Origin: JAUZRW01 sp964549915
Lineage (GTDB): Bacteria > Chloroflexota > Anaerolineae > Aggregatilineales > Phototrophicaceae
Assembly (NCBI GenBank): GCA_964549915.1
Contig: CAZJWX010000010.1
Coordinates: 1 to 64,000, forward strand
Reading direction: 5' to 3'
Length of the DNA stretch: 64,000 nt
Within the stretch, counting starts at the first letter, position 1. Every line of letters begins with the position of its first letter. Below the pieces are notes generated by a model. The model made no database searches. It was not told where the DNA came from and saw nothing but the letters and a program-made list of their open reading frames with translations. This document shows, piece after piece, positions 34,100-41,993 of the stretch. The position numbers were made by a program, and so were the translations under genes.

Positions 34100-34618
34100 T
34101 CATCCTCTCGCTTTGTGCTTTGTGAAGTAGACCTGCCACGCGCCGCAGCCATCAATGAAGGGCTGCATCAGCGCCTGCTCCGCCTGAACCAGGTGCATCA
34201 GATCATGCCCGCCCCACTCATGCAGCAGATGGCTCAATGTGACGGTGCCGAGTTCTGCATGGGTCGCGCTGCGTTGCAGATCATCCGGCGCGATTTCATC
34301 CAGGAGGTGCAGGTTGCTGGTTCGTAGTGCTGCGAACTGCTGCGCCAGTTCCAGCGGGGAAGTGTCAGCGGAAAGCTGGCTACCCTCTTCATCCGGGAAG
34401 AAGGCCGGGAAATCTGCGCCTGCAAGGATAGCCTTCACGCGCTGCGGAAAGACGCTTTGATCCAGGTCGATCAGATGCAGCAGGCATTCCAGCGCCGACC
34501 ATTCCCCCGGCGCAGGGCGGCGACGCAGCATGGCATCCGAGAAGGACTCGCTCAGCGAGAGCCAGCGCTGAGGTGTGGTCACCAGCACGGCGCGTAAGTC
34601 AGTGAGGATGTCGGACAT
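34100..34618 (-). CDS. DinB family protein
   Basis: The 172-residue protein is an all-helical DinB/YfiT-like bundle with the expected metal-ligand histidines: one in ECLLHLIDLDQ (about H47) and two in the late LSHLLHEWGGHDLMH region. The DinB superfamily includes thiol-dependent transferases acting on small molecules, but most members are uncharacterised. The PGEWSALECLLHL motif is typical. It lies 3 bases before a GNAT gene and 45 bases after an aldo/keto reductase gene on the same strand, suggesting a three-gene detoxification-type operon. That functional link is inference. Confidence 0.87.
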   Translation of the reverse strand: MSDILTDLRAVLVTTPQRWLSLSESFSDAMLRRRPAPGEWSALECLLHLIDLDQSVFPQRVKAILAGADFPAFFPDEEGSQLSADTSPLELAQQFAALRTSNLHLLDEIAPDDLQRSATHAELGTVTLSHLLHEWGGHDLMHLVQAEQALMQPFIDGCGAWQVYFTKHKARG

Positions 34619-34663
34619 GGGATTGACCCCTTTCGTGAATACTGATTTTGCAACATGGCTGAA

Positions 34664-35659
34664 TTAATTCCATTCTAGCGCGGATCGCGTCTGCCAGTAG
34701 TCTTCCGGGGTTTCCAATAAGTCCATGACAGCCGCCTCCGCTTTTTCGTCCCAGTTCACATCGCAGGCGCGGACATTTGACTCGAGCTGCGCGACGGTTG
34801 CGGCTCCGCTGAGGACAATATCGACCCAGGGCTGCGCCAGGGCTGCCGACAAAGCCAGGGCGTCCACAGTTGTTTCCAGTCGCATGGCCTCCCGGCGCAA
34901 AATCGTCATCTGATCGGCGAAGGTGGCATCGTCATTTTTGGAGGTCAGGCGTCCGTTGGCGACGGCTTCCTTGATGATGACCCCCATCCCGGCCTCGTGT
35001 GCCTCTGCCAGTGCAGCCCCCGCTGAACGCTCCAGGATGTTCCAGGTGGCCTGTACGCTGTCGAAGAGCGGCGCACCATCGACCGTGATCGGAATCGCTT
35101 TGCGGATCACATCGCGCTGTGCTGCCCCGCTGACCGTCAGGCCGACCAGCAAACCTTCCCCTTTCAGCCGCACCAGCTCATTGAGAACTCCGGTATTGTC
35201 CAGCACGCCCGTTTCCAGTGTCGCGCTGTGGATCTGATAGAGGTTCAGGTAGCCTTCCAGGTATTCGCCCGTTTCGATCCACTGGCGCTGCAAGACTTCC
35301 AGCGAATGCTCTTTGACTTCATGCTTCTCGGCTTTGACCTGCCAATCCGCCGTGTAGGTATAACCCCACTTGGAGCCGACGACGACATCCAGCGCGGGAT
35401 AGTGTCGCCCGCGCAGCCAACTGCCGAGGAATTGCTCTGCCCTGCCATAGGATCGCGCCGCATCGTAATAGCGGATGCCCGCATCATGCGCCGCATCCAG
35501 GACGGTGTGGGCGTGGCGTTCCATCTGCTGCACTTCGTAATTCTGGTTCAGGTCTTCGCTGTGGTGGAGGTTGATATAACCCGGACGCCCCAGGGCCGCC
35601 AATCCGATCCCCATGCGAGTCACGGTCAGGCCGCTGCGCCCGAAGGTTGTAGTCTGCAT
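34664..35659 (-). CDS. Aldo/keto reductase
   Basis: The 331-residue NADPH-dependent oxidoreductase has an (alpha/beta)8-barrel with the catalytic tetrad visible: D in RYYDAARSYG, Y in the same segment, K in VVVGSKWGY and H in LYQIHSA. The late SGAATVAQLESNV segment is the phosphate-binding region for NADPH. It looks like the AKR group acting on sugars or small aldehydes, but the substrate cannot be predicted. It is the first gene of a minus-strand group and is divergent from the ParA-like gene. A GCGATAA motif lies 26 bases upstream of its start. Confidence 0.9.
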   Translation of the reverse strand: MQTTTFGRSGLTVTRMGIGLAALGRPGYINLHHSEDLNQNYEVQQMERHAHTVLDAAHDAGIRYYDAARSYGRAEQFLGSWLRGRHYPALDVVVGSKWGYTYTADWQVKAEKHEVKEHSLEVLQRQWIETGEYLEGYLNLYQIHSATLETGVLDNTGVLNELVRLKGEGLLVGLTVSGAAQRDVIRKAIPITVDGAPLFDSVQATWNILERSAGAALAEAHEAGMGVIIKEAVANGRLTSKNDDATFADQMTILRREAMRLETTVDALALSAALAQPWVDIVLSGAATVAQLESNVRACDVNWDEKAEAAVMDLLETPEDYWQTRSALEWN

Positions 35660-36086
35660 GTGTTGCTCCCAATCCTTATAGTTTGCGATAACTTGTCCAC
35701 CGTATCACAGTCGTCTCAGATTTGCGTGAAAATGCGGAACGCCGCTACCGCGATATTACACGCGATAAGTGTTGTTAGACTTTGACATTGACGCGCATGT
35801 CTTCGTTGCACTACTCCCGATAAGTTTATCGCGATAAGTGTCGGCGAAGGTTTGGTAACGATAGATTCTGCAAACCTGCCTGCCCCACCACCTCCCCCAC
35901 TGCCTGCTCCCGCTTTCCTGCTCTTGCAGCGCGATTCAGAAAATGCTATCATTATGTCAGTACCGTATTGATAATTTGTAATGAATCCGCTGGATTCCAT
36001 GCTGAAAAAGCACATTTTTCGCGACATTGGGCTACAATGGGAATGACCATTCTGGTGACTATGCCGCAGGTGAAAGAGCGAGCCTC
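35660..36086. other. Intergenic region upstream of the ParA-like gene with GCGATAA motif cluster
   Basis: This 427-base gap has no gene. GCGATA motifs occur at 35685 (GCGATAACTTGT), 35750 (GCGATATTACA), 35762 (GCGATAAGTGTTG) and 35831 (GCGATAAGTGTCGG), all on the plus strand. The last is joined to an inverted repeat CGATAA-GT-TTATCG (35818-35831). TACAAT at 36033-36038 is a possible -10 element for the ParA-like gene. Confidence 0.55.
35685..35844 (+). repeat. Cluster of GCGATAA(G)TG motifs, candidate operator or partition sites
   Basis: Four directly oriented motifs share GCGATA; two share the 11-base core GCGATAAGTGT (35762-35772 and 35831-35841), 69 bases apart. The adjoining inverted repeat CGATAA-GT-TTATCG adds a palindromic element. 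Their position between the aldo/keto reductase and ParA-like genes suggests binding by the partner DNA-binding protein for autoregulation, by analogy with plasmid par operons. Confidence 0.5.
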
Positions 36087-36908
36087 ATGACCACAATCGC
36101 AGTGACCAATCGTAAGGGCGGAGTCGGCAAGACCACCCATGCCTTGCATCTGGCGACGGGGCTGGCATCCGCTGGATTCAACACCGCCCTGATCGATACC
36201 GACAGCCAGGGACACATCGCCGTATCTCTGGATGTGCCCCGCGCGGATGCCCTTTACGACGTGCTGGTGGAGAAGGCCGACCTGGATGACAAGATGCACC
36301 TGGTCGATCCGGGGCAGTATTCGCCGCCGCAGTATCCTTCTCGTGCCCATCTCTATGTCCTCCCCGCGTACAACAAAACCTATCGCATTCCGCATGAATT
36401 AGGGGAGTTCGGAACGTTCGCGTTCCTGAACATGGTTGATGAGATCAAACGCCGCTACCAGGTGCACTTCGTCATCATCGACACCAGCCCGACGCTCAAG
36501 GACTTCGACGGTTCGATCTATCTGGCGACGGATGCTTTCCTCTATGTCACCGAGGCGGAGAGTCTGGCACTGGATGGCCTGGATAACGCGATTGCGCAAA
36601 TGATGGGCATCACGCAAGATCGCAAGACACATCTCAAGCGCGATACGACCATCCTCGGTATCCTGCCGAACAAAGTCCGCGCCAACACGGATGCGCACAC
36701 TATCGGCATCGAGGAACTGGAGCGCAAATACGGTGACCTCGTCTGGGAACCCGTGACTCTGCGCACCGTCTGGACGGAAGCTTCCTTGACGCATCAGGTA
36801 CTCTATACCTATGCACCTGCCCATCAGGCGACGCAGGAAGCGTGGCGTGTGGTTGAACGGACAGTGAAAGCGATTGAGCAATGGCAGACAGCAAGAAAGA
36901 CAAACTGA
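36087..36908 (+). CDS. ParA-like (MinD/ParA/Soj) partition ATPase
   Basis: The 273-residue ATPase has the deviant Walker A motif of ParA proteins (NRKGGVGKTTHALHLA, residues about 8-23), the switch I segment IDTDSQGHIAVSL and Walker B in FVIIDTSPTLKDF. It lacks the N-terminal HTH of type Ia plasmid ParA, so it resembles the short Soj-like form. Such ATPases bind DNA non-specifically and move or space cargo through a ParB-type partner. The ATG at 36087 begins the conserved motif; upstream frame extensions start with rare codons. The next gene overlaps it by 28 bases and is probably the partner. Confidence 0.9.
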   Translation: MTTIAVTNRKGGVGKTTHALHLATGLASAGFNTALIDTDSQGHIAVSLDVPRADALYDVLVEKADLDDKMHLVDPGQYSPPQYPSRAHLYVLPAYNKTYRIPHELGEFGTFAFLNMVDEIKRRYQVHFVIIDTSPTLKDFDGSIYLATDAFLYVTEAESLALDGLDNAIAQMMGITQDRKTHLKRDTTILGILPNKVRANTDAHTIGIEELERKYGDLVWEPVTLRTVWTEASLTHQVLYTYAPAHQATQEAWRVVERTVKAIEQWQTARKTN

Positions 36909-37717
36909 GAAACAAGCTTAAATCAGGCGATAACGTCAATGCAGTGGGGCCGCCCCCTGGCATCAGCAATTCCAGCCTGTTGAGCAGTATGCTGGGCGAG
37001 AATGCGTCCCAGGTGCCGGATTCGGGCTTGCTGGAAGAGCATGAGAAGCTCAAAGAACAGACCGAAGCCCTGCAAGCGGAAGTCACCGCCCTGCATGAAA
37101 CGGTGGAAAATGCCCTGGTGCCGGAGCCGCAGGAAGGCATTTTCTATTACAAGCGCTTCGCCATCACCAAAACGGGGCTGGCTTTTCCCGAAGATGGCGA
37201 TGTCAGCGAGGATGAATGGCTGGACGTGGGCATGCAACTCAAGAAGCTGGATGAGTCGATCCAGTGGAATCTGGGGGACTTGTGCGAATTTGCTCGCCGC
37301 ACCTGGGGCATGGATTACGAGGAACTGGCGCAAGTTCTGGATTATGAGAAGCAAACGCTGCGCACCTATATGTATGTCTCGCAGAATGTCGATCCGTTGA
37401 TTCGGATCAACACGCTCTCGCATGCGCATCACCGCCTTGTCGCCAGTTTGCGCCGGGAAGACGGTTCGCCGGATACGGAAGCGCAGGCGGAATGGCTGCG
37501 TCGTGCTGCCGAAAACAACTGGAATCTGGCGCAGATGCGACGGCATTTGAAGGGCGACAGCGAAAAAGAAGCGCTCCCCACGCCGCTCGCCGACCCGACG
37601 AATCGCAAGGCCTTCAACCGCGTCTGGCGTTCGCTGGAAATGGGGAAACCCATTCAGCGTGAGGATATTGACCATCTGGAGCGCTGGTTGAACGAGGTTA
37701 AAAAGCGTGTCAGTTGA
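36881..37717 (+). CDS. Putative DNA-binding partner of the ParA-like ATPase (non-canonical ParB)
   Basis: The 278-residue protein has a disordered start, a short coiled coil (about residues 50-78, rich in Glu/Leu) and a central domain (about 105-205). That domain has the pattern IQWNLGDLCEFARRTWGMDYEELAQVL, then LRTYMYVSQNV, LSHAHHRLVASL and a late WLRRAAENNWNLAQMRRHL. This W..GD..-HH arrangement occurs in phage- and plasmid-type DNA-binding proteins; it is not the canonical ParB (Spo0J) CTPase domain, whose GERR/ENxQR motifs are absent. The gene overlaps parA-like by 28 bases, so the products are made together. A perfect 16-bp palindrome lies 9 bases after its stop codon. The role as ParB analogue is inference. 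Confidence 0.7.
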   Translation: MADSKKDKLRNKLKSGDNVNAVGPPPGISNSSLLSSMLGENASQVPDSGLLEEHEKLKEQTEALQAEVTALHETVENALVPEPQEGIFYYKRFAITKTGLAFPEDGDVSEDEWLDVGMQLKKLDESIQWNLGDLCEFARRTWGMDYEELAQVLDYEKQTLRTYMYVSQNVDPLIRINTLSHAHHRLVASLRREDGSPDTEAQAEWLRRAAENNWNLAQMRRHLKGDSEKEALPTPLADPTNRKAFNRVWRSLEMGKPIQREDIDHLERWLNEVKKRVS

Positions 37718-37725
37718 TTGGCGGC

Positions 37726-37741
37726 GTTGATTCGAATCAAC
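37726..37741. promoter_or_regulatory. Perfect 16-bp palindrome GTTGATTCGAATCAAC (copy 1), candidate partition site
   Basis: The sequence equals its own reverse complement and lies 9 bases after the stop codon of the ParA partner gene. An identical copy lies at 40325-40340. It differs from the canonical bacterial parS (TGTTNCACGTGNAACA), although both have half-sites beginning GTT. Two identical 16-base palindromes in 64 kb are not expected by chance. Confidence 0.6.
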
Positions 37742-37965
37742 AGCGATCACAGACCCCCCTTGCTTATGCTCCCACTTTGTGAGGGAAAAGCGACTTCGCC
37801 CTCATGGCTGTGAGTGTCGCTGTGAGTGCCAATTGAAGGGGGCTTCTGCATATATTTCTCTGATTTTCTCCTACGATTCTTTGACGATTTGCCGAAATTT
37901 CTCTGACATTTCCTACCTACCATGCAGGGTGTAAGCAACAAAGCAGACGCTTGAGGAGGAGAGAA

Positions 37966-38412
37966 ATGGCAAACCGTATTGTTCGTTGGAACCCCGTTCG
38001 GGAGATGGCTGCGATGCAGAGTGCCATGGATCGCATGTTTGACGAATTCGGGCGCGGAATCAACGGCTTTGATGGTACGACCACCAACTGGTTAGCGCTC
38101 GATGTCAACGAAAATGATGATGCCTATGTCGTTCAGGCGGATCTTCCTGGCGTGAATCCCGACGACATCAACATCACGCTGAACGACAACGTGCTGACAA
38201 TCAGCGCCGAAACGCAGCGCGAGGAGACGCACGAAAACGAACGCCGCATCATCACGGAACGCAGCTATGGCAAGTACAGCCGCAGCCTGACCTTGCCCAA
38301 CACCGTCGAATCGGACAAGGTGGAAGCCGATTACGAAAACGGCGTGCTGCGCCTGACTCTGCCCAAGTCCGAGAAGGCCAAACCGCGTCAAATCAGTGTC
38401 AAGAAGAGCTGA
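37966..38412 (+). CDS. Small heat-shock protein (Hsp20/alpha-crystallin family)
   Basis: The 148-residue chaperone has a short N-terminal arm (MANRIVRWNPVREMAAMQ), the alpha-crystallin domain (about residues 40-135, ALDVNENDDAYVVQADLPGV, GVLRLTLPKSE) and a C-terminal IxV-type tail (QISVKKS) that mediates oligomer assembly. Such proteins hold unfolding proteins in an ATP-independent way. The ATG at 37966 follows GAGGAGGA. The upstream gap of about 250 bases shows no CIRCE element. An intrinsic terminator follows. Confidence 0.93.
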   Translation: MANRIVRWNPVREMAAMQSAMDRMFDEFGRGINGFDGTTTNWLALDVNENDDAYVVQADLPGVNPDDINITLNDNVLTISAETQREETHENERRIITERSYGKYSRSLTLPNTVESDKVEADYENGVLRLTLPKSEKAKPRQISVKKS

Positions 38413-38439
38413 ATCAACCCAACATCACACTCCGTAGAT

Positions 38440-38464
38440 GGGCGCACTCCGGTGCGTCCTTTTT
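38440..38464 (+). terminator. Intrinsic terminator after hsp20
   Basis: GGGCGCAC (38440-38447) pairs with GTGCGTCC (38452-38459) through 8 base pairs including one G-T, with a TCCG loop, followed by TTTTT. It lies 27 bases after the hsp20 stop codon. Confidence 0.8.
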
Positions 38465-38567
38465 GTTTCCCATGTTTCACAGGTCATCCGGCGGGTAGCT
38501 GATCTTCTGGAATGCGGTTACACTGCCCTCATCAGCATCTGATTTCTCCTCAGGAAAGGGTATTCTC

Positions 38568-38822
38568 ATGGACGATTTGGTAAAGATGATTGTGGATCGC
38601 ATCGACGAATTGGACGATGAAGGCGCGCGCCGCGTGGTTGAAGTTGTCATGGAATTTCTCGCGGAGCGCCTGCCAGAACCCTTCGGCGACCAGGTGGAAG
38701 GGCTGCTGGATGGCAACGTGGATGTGCAGGATTTGCTCGGTGGCCTGGGTGGGTCGAGCGCCCTGGGTGGCCTCGGGGGAATGCTCGGTGGTCTCCTGGG
38801 TGGGGACGACGACAAGAAATGA
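38568..38822 (+). CDS. Small acidic protein with Gly-rich C-terminus
   Basis: The 84-residue protein has an N-terminal amphipathic helical part (DDLVKMIVDRIDELDDEGARRVVEVVMEFL) and a C-terminal half of low complexity built from Gly, Leu and Asp (GGLGGSSALGGLGGMLGG). There is no signal peptide. AGGAAAGG lies upstream of the ATG and a good terminator follows, so it is a real single-gene unit. The family is not recognised. Gly/Leu-rich tails of this kind occur in small scaffold or aggregation-prone proteins, but no function is inferred. Confidence 0.65.
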   Translation: MDDLVKMIVDRIDELDDEGARRVVEVVMEFLAERLPEPFGDQVEGLLDGNVDVQDLLGGLGGSSALGGLGGMLGGLLGGDDDKK

Positions 38823-38828
38823 CAGTAT

Positions 38829-38855
38829 TGGGGCGGGAAGACTCGCCCCATTTTT
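38829..38855 (+). terminator. Intrinsic terminator after the small Gly-rich protein gene
   Basis: TGGGGCG (38829-38835) and CGCCCCA (38844-38850) form a perfect 7-bp stem with an 8-base loop, followed by TTTTT. It also lies just beyond the stop of the convergent membrane-protein gene. Confidence 0.8.
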
Positions 38856-38873
38856 CCGTGCGATCCCTTGCCA

Positions 38874-41800
38874 TCATTCGACGACGAAGGGCAGCGGTAG
38901 AATCAACGCATCATCGCCGTCTTCTAGCAGCACCCGTTCCCCATTCTCCGGGCGATACCACCCCACGCGAACGCGATACTCTCCCGGCGGTAAATCGGCA
39001 AAAACAGGATTCGTGGTGACGATTTCCCCCACATCCCAACTCGTCGTCGGTCGCGTCCAATCCGCCGGGATGCCGTCTGTCAGCGCCCGAATCTGACCCG
39101 CATCATCCACAATTTGCACGAAGAGGCGCAGGCTTTCGTTGATCAGGGCGCTCGTCTGCCAGTGCAGCGACAGGCCATTTTCGGCGAAATCGTAGCCCAA
39201 CAGCGCGATACCGTTGTCCCATTCCTCGTCGGATTCGTGAGCGAAATCCGGGACTTCGTAGACTCGCTCCGGCGTCATGATGGTCATTTGCGCTGCGACA
39301 ACCGCTTCGCCAAAGACTTCAATGACCAGATCATAGACCCCGGCGGCCAGATTGGCCGGGATAATCACCTGGGGATACCCGCGCCAGATATCGCCCCTCT
39401 GCCACAATTCGATGGGATAAAACGAAAGCGGCAGGTTGGATACGGCGGCATTTTCGCCGCCCTGCGTCTGCCAGATCAGCGGCACTTGCGCAGACGGCAG
39501 AAACCGTTCCATGCGCCAGAGCCAGGTGAACGCCAGCGAGTCGCCGACCTGCGCCGTCTCCGGCAGGCCATCCACCGCCAGCAGTTGCAGCGCCTCCCCC
39601 TCGATGAGCGGCTCCAGAGTGGTTGCTGGCTGTTTCCCGCGCAGGATTTCCAGGCCATCCACCGCCACCGCTGCCCCTACCGGGCTGCCATCAGCGCCCA
39701 GCACATTCAGCCGCGTGCCCGTTTCGGAGACGTACAATGCGGCTTCCAGGGTGTAGCGCCCCGGCGGCGTGAAGTCCGGAATTTGCAGCGTGATAACGTC
39801 TTCGACATACGCACCCGGAATCCAGTTACTCGTCGCCAATCCTCCAGGATAGAAGCGGTGGCTTTCGGCGACCACCTGCCCCCCTGGTTCGCGCAGGAGC
39901 AGCAGGCTGGAGAAATCGCGATCTACGGGAGCATCTGAGAGCGCCCAGAACAGCGAAATTTCGGCCTCAGCGCCCGATTTGACGTTTTCAGGGGTAGATA
40001 CACCCAACAGGCGGATTCCGCCCTGGAAATCGGCGGAAAGCGCGATTTCGGCTCCGGCCTCGATCCCGGCGCTGAAGCGTTCGCTGCGCAGTGGGGTATT
40101 GGTGGTGTCGATCAGCAGCGTTTTCGTTGCGAAGAGACTGATCCCGATCAGGGCGACGGTCAATGTCAGACGCGGATCAGCAGTTGATTCCGGCTGCGTC
40201 GGCTGCGAATGACTCGCAACAGGCCAGCGCCAGACGACCAGCGCGAAGACGAGCAGCCCACCCAGGCTGGTGATTTCTGCGCTGCGCTGTAAGGGCGTGC
40301 GATCCAGCCAGAGATTCAGCGCCTGTTGATTCGAATCAACATCCAGGGCCACCAGCCCATCCGCCGGATACACATCAACGGGTGAGCCATCCAGGGTGGC
40401 TCGCCAGCCCGGAACATAGAGCCAGGCAAAGCGCAATGTTGTTGGTGCGCTGGCCTCGAATTGCAGTACCGCGCGGGTGCCCCCCCAATCAACGGACGAG
40501 ACCTCGATGACCGCATTGGGTTGCAAGCGCCAGGGCGTGGGCGACTCGGTGAAGCGTTCGCGCAAGGCCAGCGGGTCGAGGTCGGGTGGTGTGCTGTGGG
40601 GCAGGTATTCGCTGTAGGAGGACAGCGCCAGTTCCCCCGTCTGACGTTCATAGTCCTGCGCGTCCAGCACCGAATCGGCTGAGATCGCCTCAGACGGCCT
40701 GTAGAGCCAGGGAACGCCACATAAGACGACAAAAATCAGCAAAACGCTGTAGGCCGCCAATTTTCGCGATTCTACGGTCATGCTGTGGACGATCTCCGCC
40801 GCCCCGATGCCCGCGAGCAGTGCCAGCGCCAGACTGCCCACGCCCAGCACCCGCCACGCGAACTGCGTGAAGCCGATCAGCGGCAGAGTCTGCCAGAGCC
40901 AGGCTGATGCCGGGAGCTGCATGATGAGCGTCAGCAGCACTGCGCCCAGGGCGAACCATTGCACGCCAGATGACCGCCTGCGGATCAGCGCCAGCAGCAG
41001 GCTCGCTGCGCCCAGGATGATCTGCGGCCAGCCGAAGCTGATCGGCGTGGGGGCTTGCAACTGTGTGGGATCCGCCGTCTGTGGCAGAGCCAGCACCTCG
41101 CCCAGGCTGCGCAGCGTCTGCGTCACATCGACGAACGCCAGCGTTTCGGTGATGGCCTCAATGCGCACGAAACCCGTCTCTGCCAACGCCGGAAGCCAGA
41201 AGAATGCCGTCAGCGCCAGGGCAAAGATCCCTGCCAGCAGCAGGCTCCCGAACGTTCGCCAGCCACGCGCCTGCATCACCAGCAGCAGACAGTAAGCCGC
41301 CAGCAGCAGCGTCCCATGCACGGTGACGATGTTGTGCAGCGGGATGAACAGGCTGTAGGTCAGCACCGCCAGGGCGAAAGCTGTGCGCCCGCCAGTTTGC
41401 GCCAGCCGGGTGAACGCCCACAGCCCCCAGGGCAGGATGGCCAGCGCCGCCACTTCGGTGATCGTGCCGCGCGTGACCGCGTTGTAGAGCAAATAGGGCG
41501 CGTAGACATAAGCCGCTGCTGTCGCGTAGCCGCCCCAGTCTCCCGCCCATATTTTGCCGAGCTTGTACGTGCCCCCCGCCGCGATCCACAAAAAGAACAT
41601 CATCGTCACAGACCAGGCCGCTGCGTAGGGTAGCCCGACCCGGTGTAGCAGGACGATAGGATAGTAGCTCGTCGGAGGGAAGTAGTTGAACAAGGGGGCG
41701 CCGTAGCCATAGACCAGGGCAGACGCATAGCGCGGATAGAGCCAGCCGTCGTAGTGCAGCGAATGATCCAGCACGATTGCGCGGTACAGGTGCAGATTGC

Positions 41801-41957
41801 CGTCATCTGTGCGCGGTAGGTCACCGCTGAATCCGTCGAAGAAAGGCGTCAGCGCCGGGAGGCAGAGCAGCAGCAGCGCCAGCGCGACCCACAAGGGGCG
41901 CAAACGGTGTGAAATTATGTTGTTGAAGAGGCGAGTCGACACAGGTTGCCGCACCAT
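38874..41957 (-). CDS. Large membrane protein, GT-C/6-PTPS-related type
   Basis: The 1027-residue product begins with a membrane helix (about 20-38) followed by an external loop with TDDGNLHLYRAIVLDHSL and DGWLYPRYASALVYGYGAPLFNYFPP. The DGxxH-type acidic motif, the PRY/GYG segment and about ten further helices to about residue 450 resemble the membrane proteins annotated as 6-pyruvoyl-tetrahydropterin-synthase-related, which look like GT-C glycosyltransferases. The last 500 residues are two or three external beta-rich domains with one more hydrophobic segment near residue 570. Substrate is unknown. The start at 41957 has AAGG upstream. The gene contains the second copy of the 16-bp palindrome. 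Confidence 0.75.
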   Translation of the reverse strand: MVRQPVSTRLFNNIISHRLRPLWVALALLLLCLPALTPFFDGFSGDLPRTDDGNLHLYRAIVLDHSLHYDGWLYPRYASALVYGYGAPLFNYFPPTSYYPIVLLHRVGLPYAAAWSVTMMFFLWIAAGGTYKLGKIWAGDWGGYATAAAYVYAPYLLYNAVTRGTITEVAALAILPWGLWAFTRLAQTGGRTAFALAVLTYSLFIPLHNIVTVHGTLLLAAYCLLLVMQARGWRTFGSLLLAGIFALALTAFFWLPALAETGFVRIEAITETLAFVDVTQTLRSLGEVLALPQTADPTQLQAPTPISFGWPQIILGAASLLLALIRRRSSGVQWFALGAVLLTLIMQLPASAWLWQTLPLIGFTQFAWRVLGVGSLALALLAGIGAAEIVHSMTVESRKLAAYSVLLIFVVLCGVPWLYRPSEAISADSVLDAQDYERQTGELALSSYSEYLPHSTPPDLDPLALRERFTESPTPWRLQPNAVIEVSSVDWGGTRAVLQFEASAPTTLRFAWLYVPGWRATLDGSPVDVYPADGLVALDVDSNQQALNLWLDRTPLQRSAEITSLGGLLVFALVVWRWPVASHSQPTQPESTADPRLTLTVALIGISLFATKTLLIDTTNTPLRSERFSAGIEAGAEIALSADFQGGIRLLGVSTPENVKSGAEAEISLFWALSDAPVDRDFSSLLLLREPGGQVVAESHRFYPGGLATSNWIPGAYVEDVITLQIPDFTPPGRYTLEAALYVSETGTRLNVLGADGSPVGAAVAVDGLEILRGKQPATTLEPLIEGEALQLLAVDGLPETAQVGDSLAFTWLWRMERFLPSAQVPLIWQTQGGENAAVSNLPLSFYPIELWQRGDIWRGYPQVIIPANLAAGVYDLVIEVFGEAVVAAQMTIMTPERVYEVPDFAHESDEEWDNGIALLGYDFAENGLSLHWQTSALINESLRLFVQIVDDAGQIRALTDGIPADWTRPTTSWDVGEIVTTNPVFADLPPGEYRVRVGWYRPENGERVLLEDGDDALILPLPFVVE
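40325..40340. promoter_or_regulatory. Perfect 16-bp palindrome GTTGATTCGAATCAAC (copy 2), inside a gene
   Basis: Identical to the copy at 37726-37741 and extended to an 18-bp palindrome by T and A on the flanks. It lies inside the membrane-protein gene, where it encodes a stretch of five or six residues (VDSNQ). Location inside a coding region is usual for chromosomal parS-type sites. Confidence 0.6.
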
Positions 41958-41993
41958 CCGATTCAAGCCTTCAGAACGGCGGAAGTGTAGCAC

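Noticed and set aside
37718..37965. CIRCE or other heat-shock operator upstream of hsp20
   Set aside because: No TTAGCACTC-N9-GAGTGCTAA-type inverted repeat is present.
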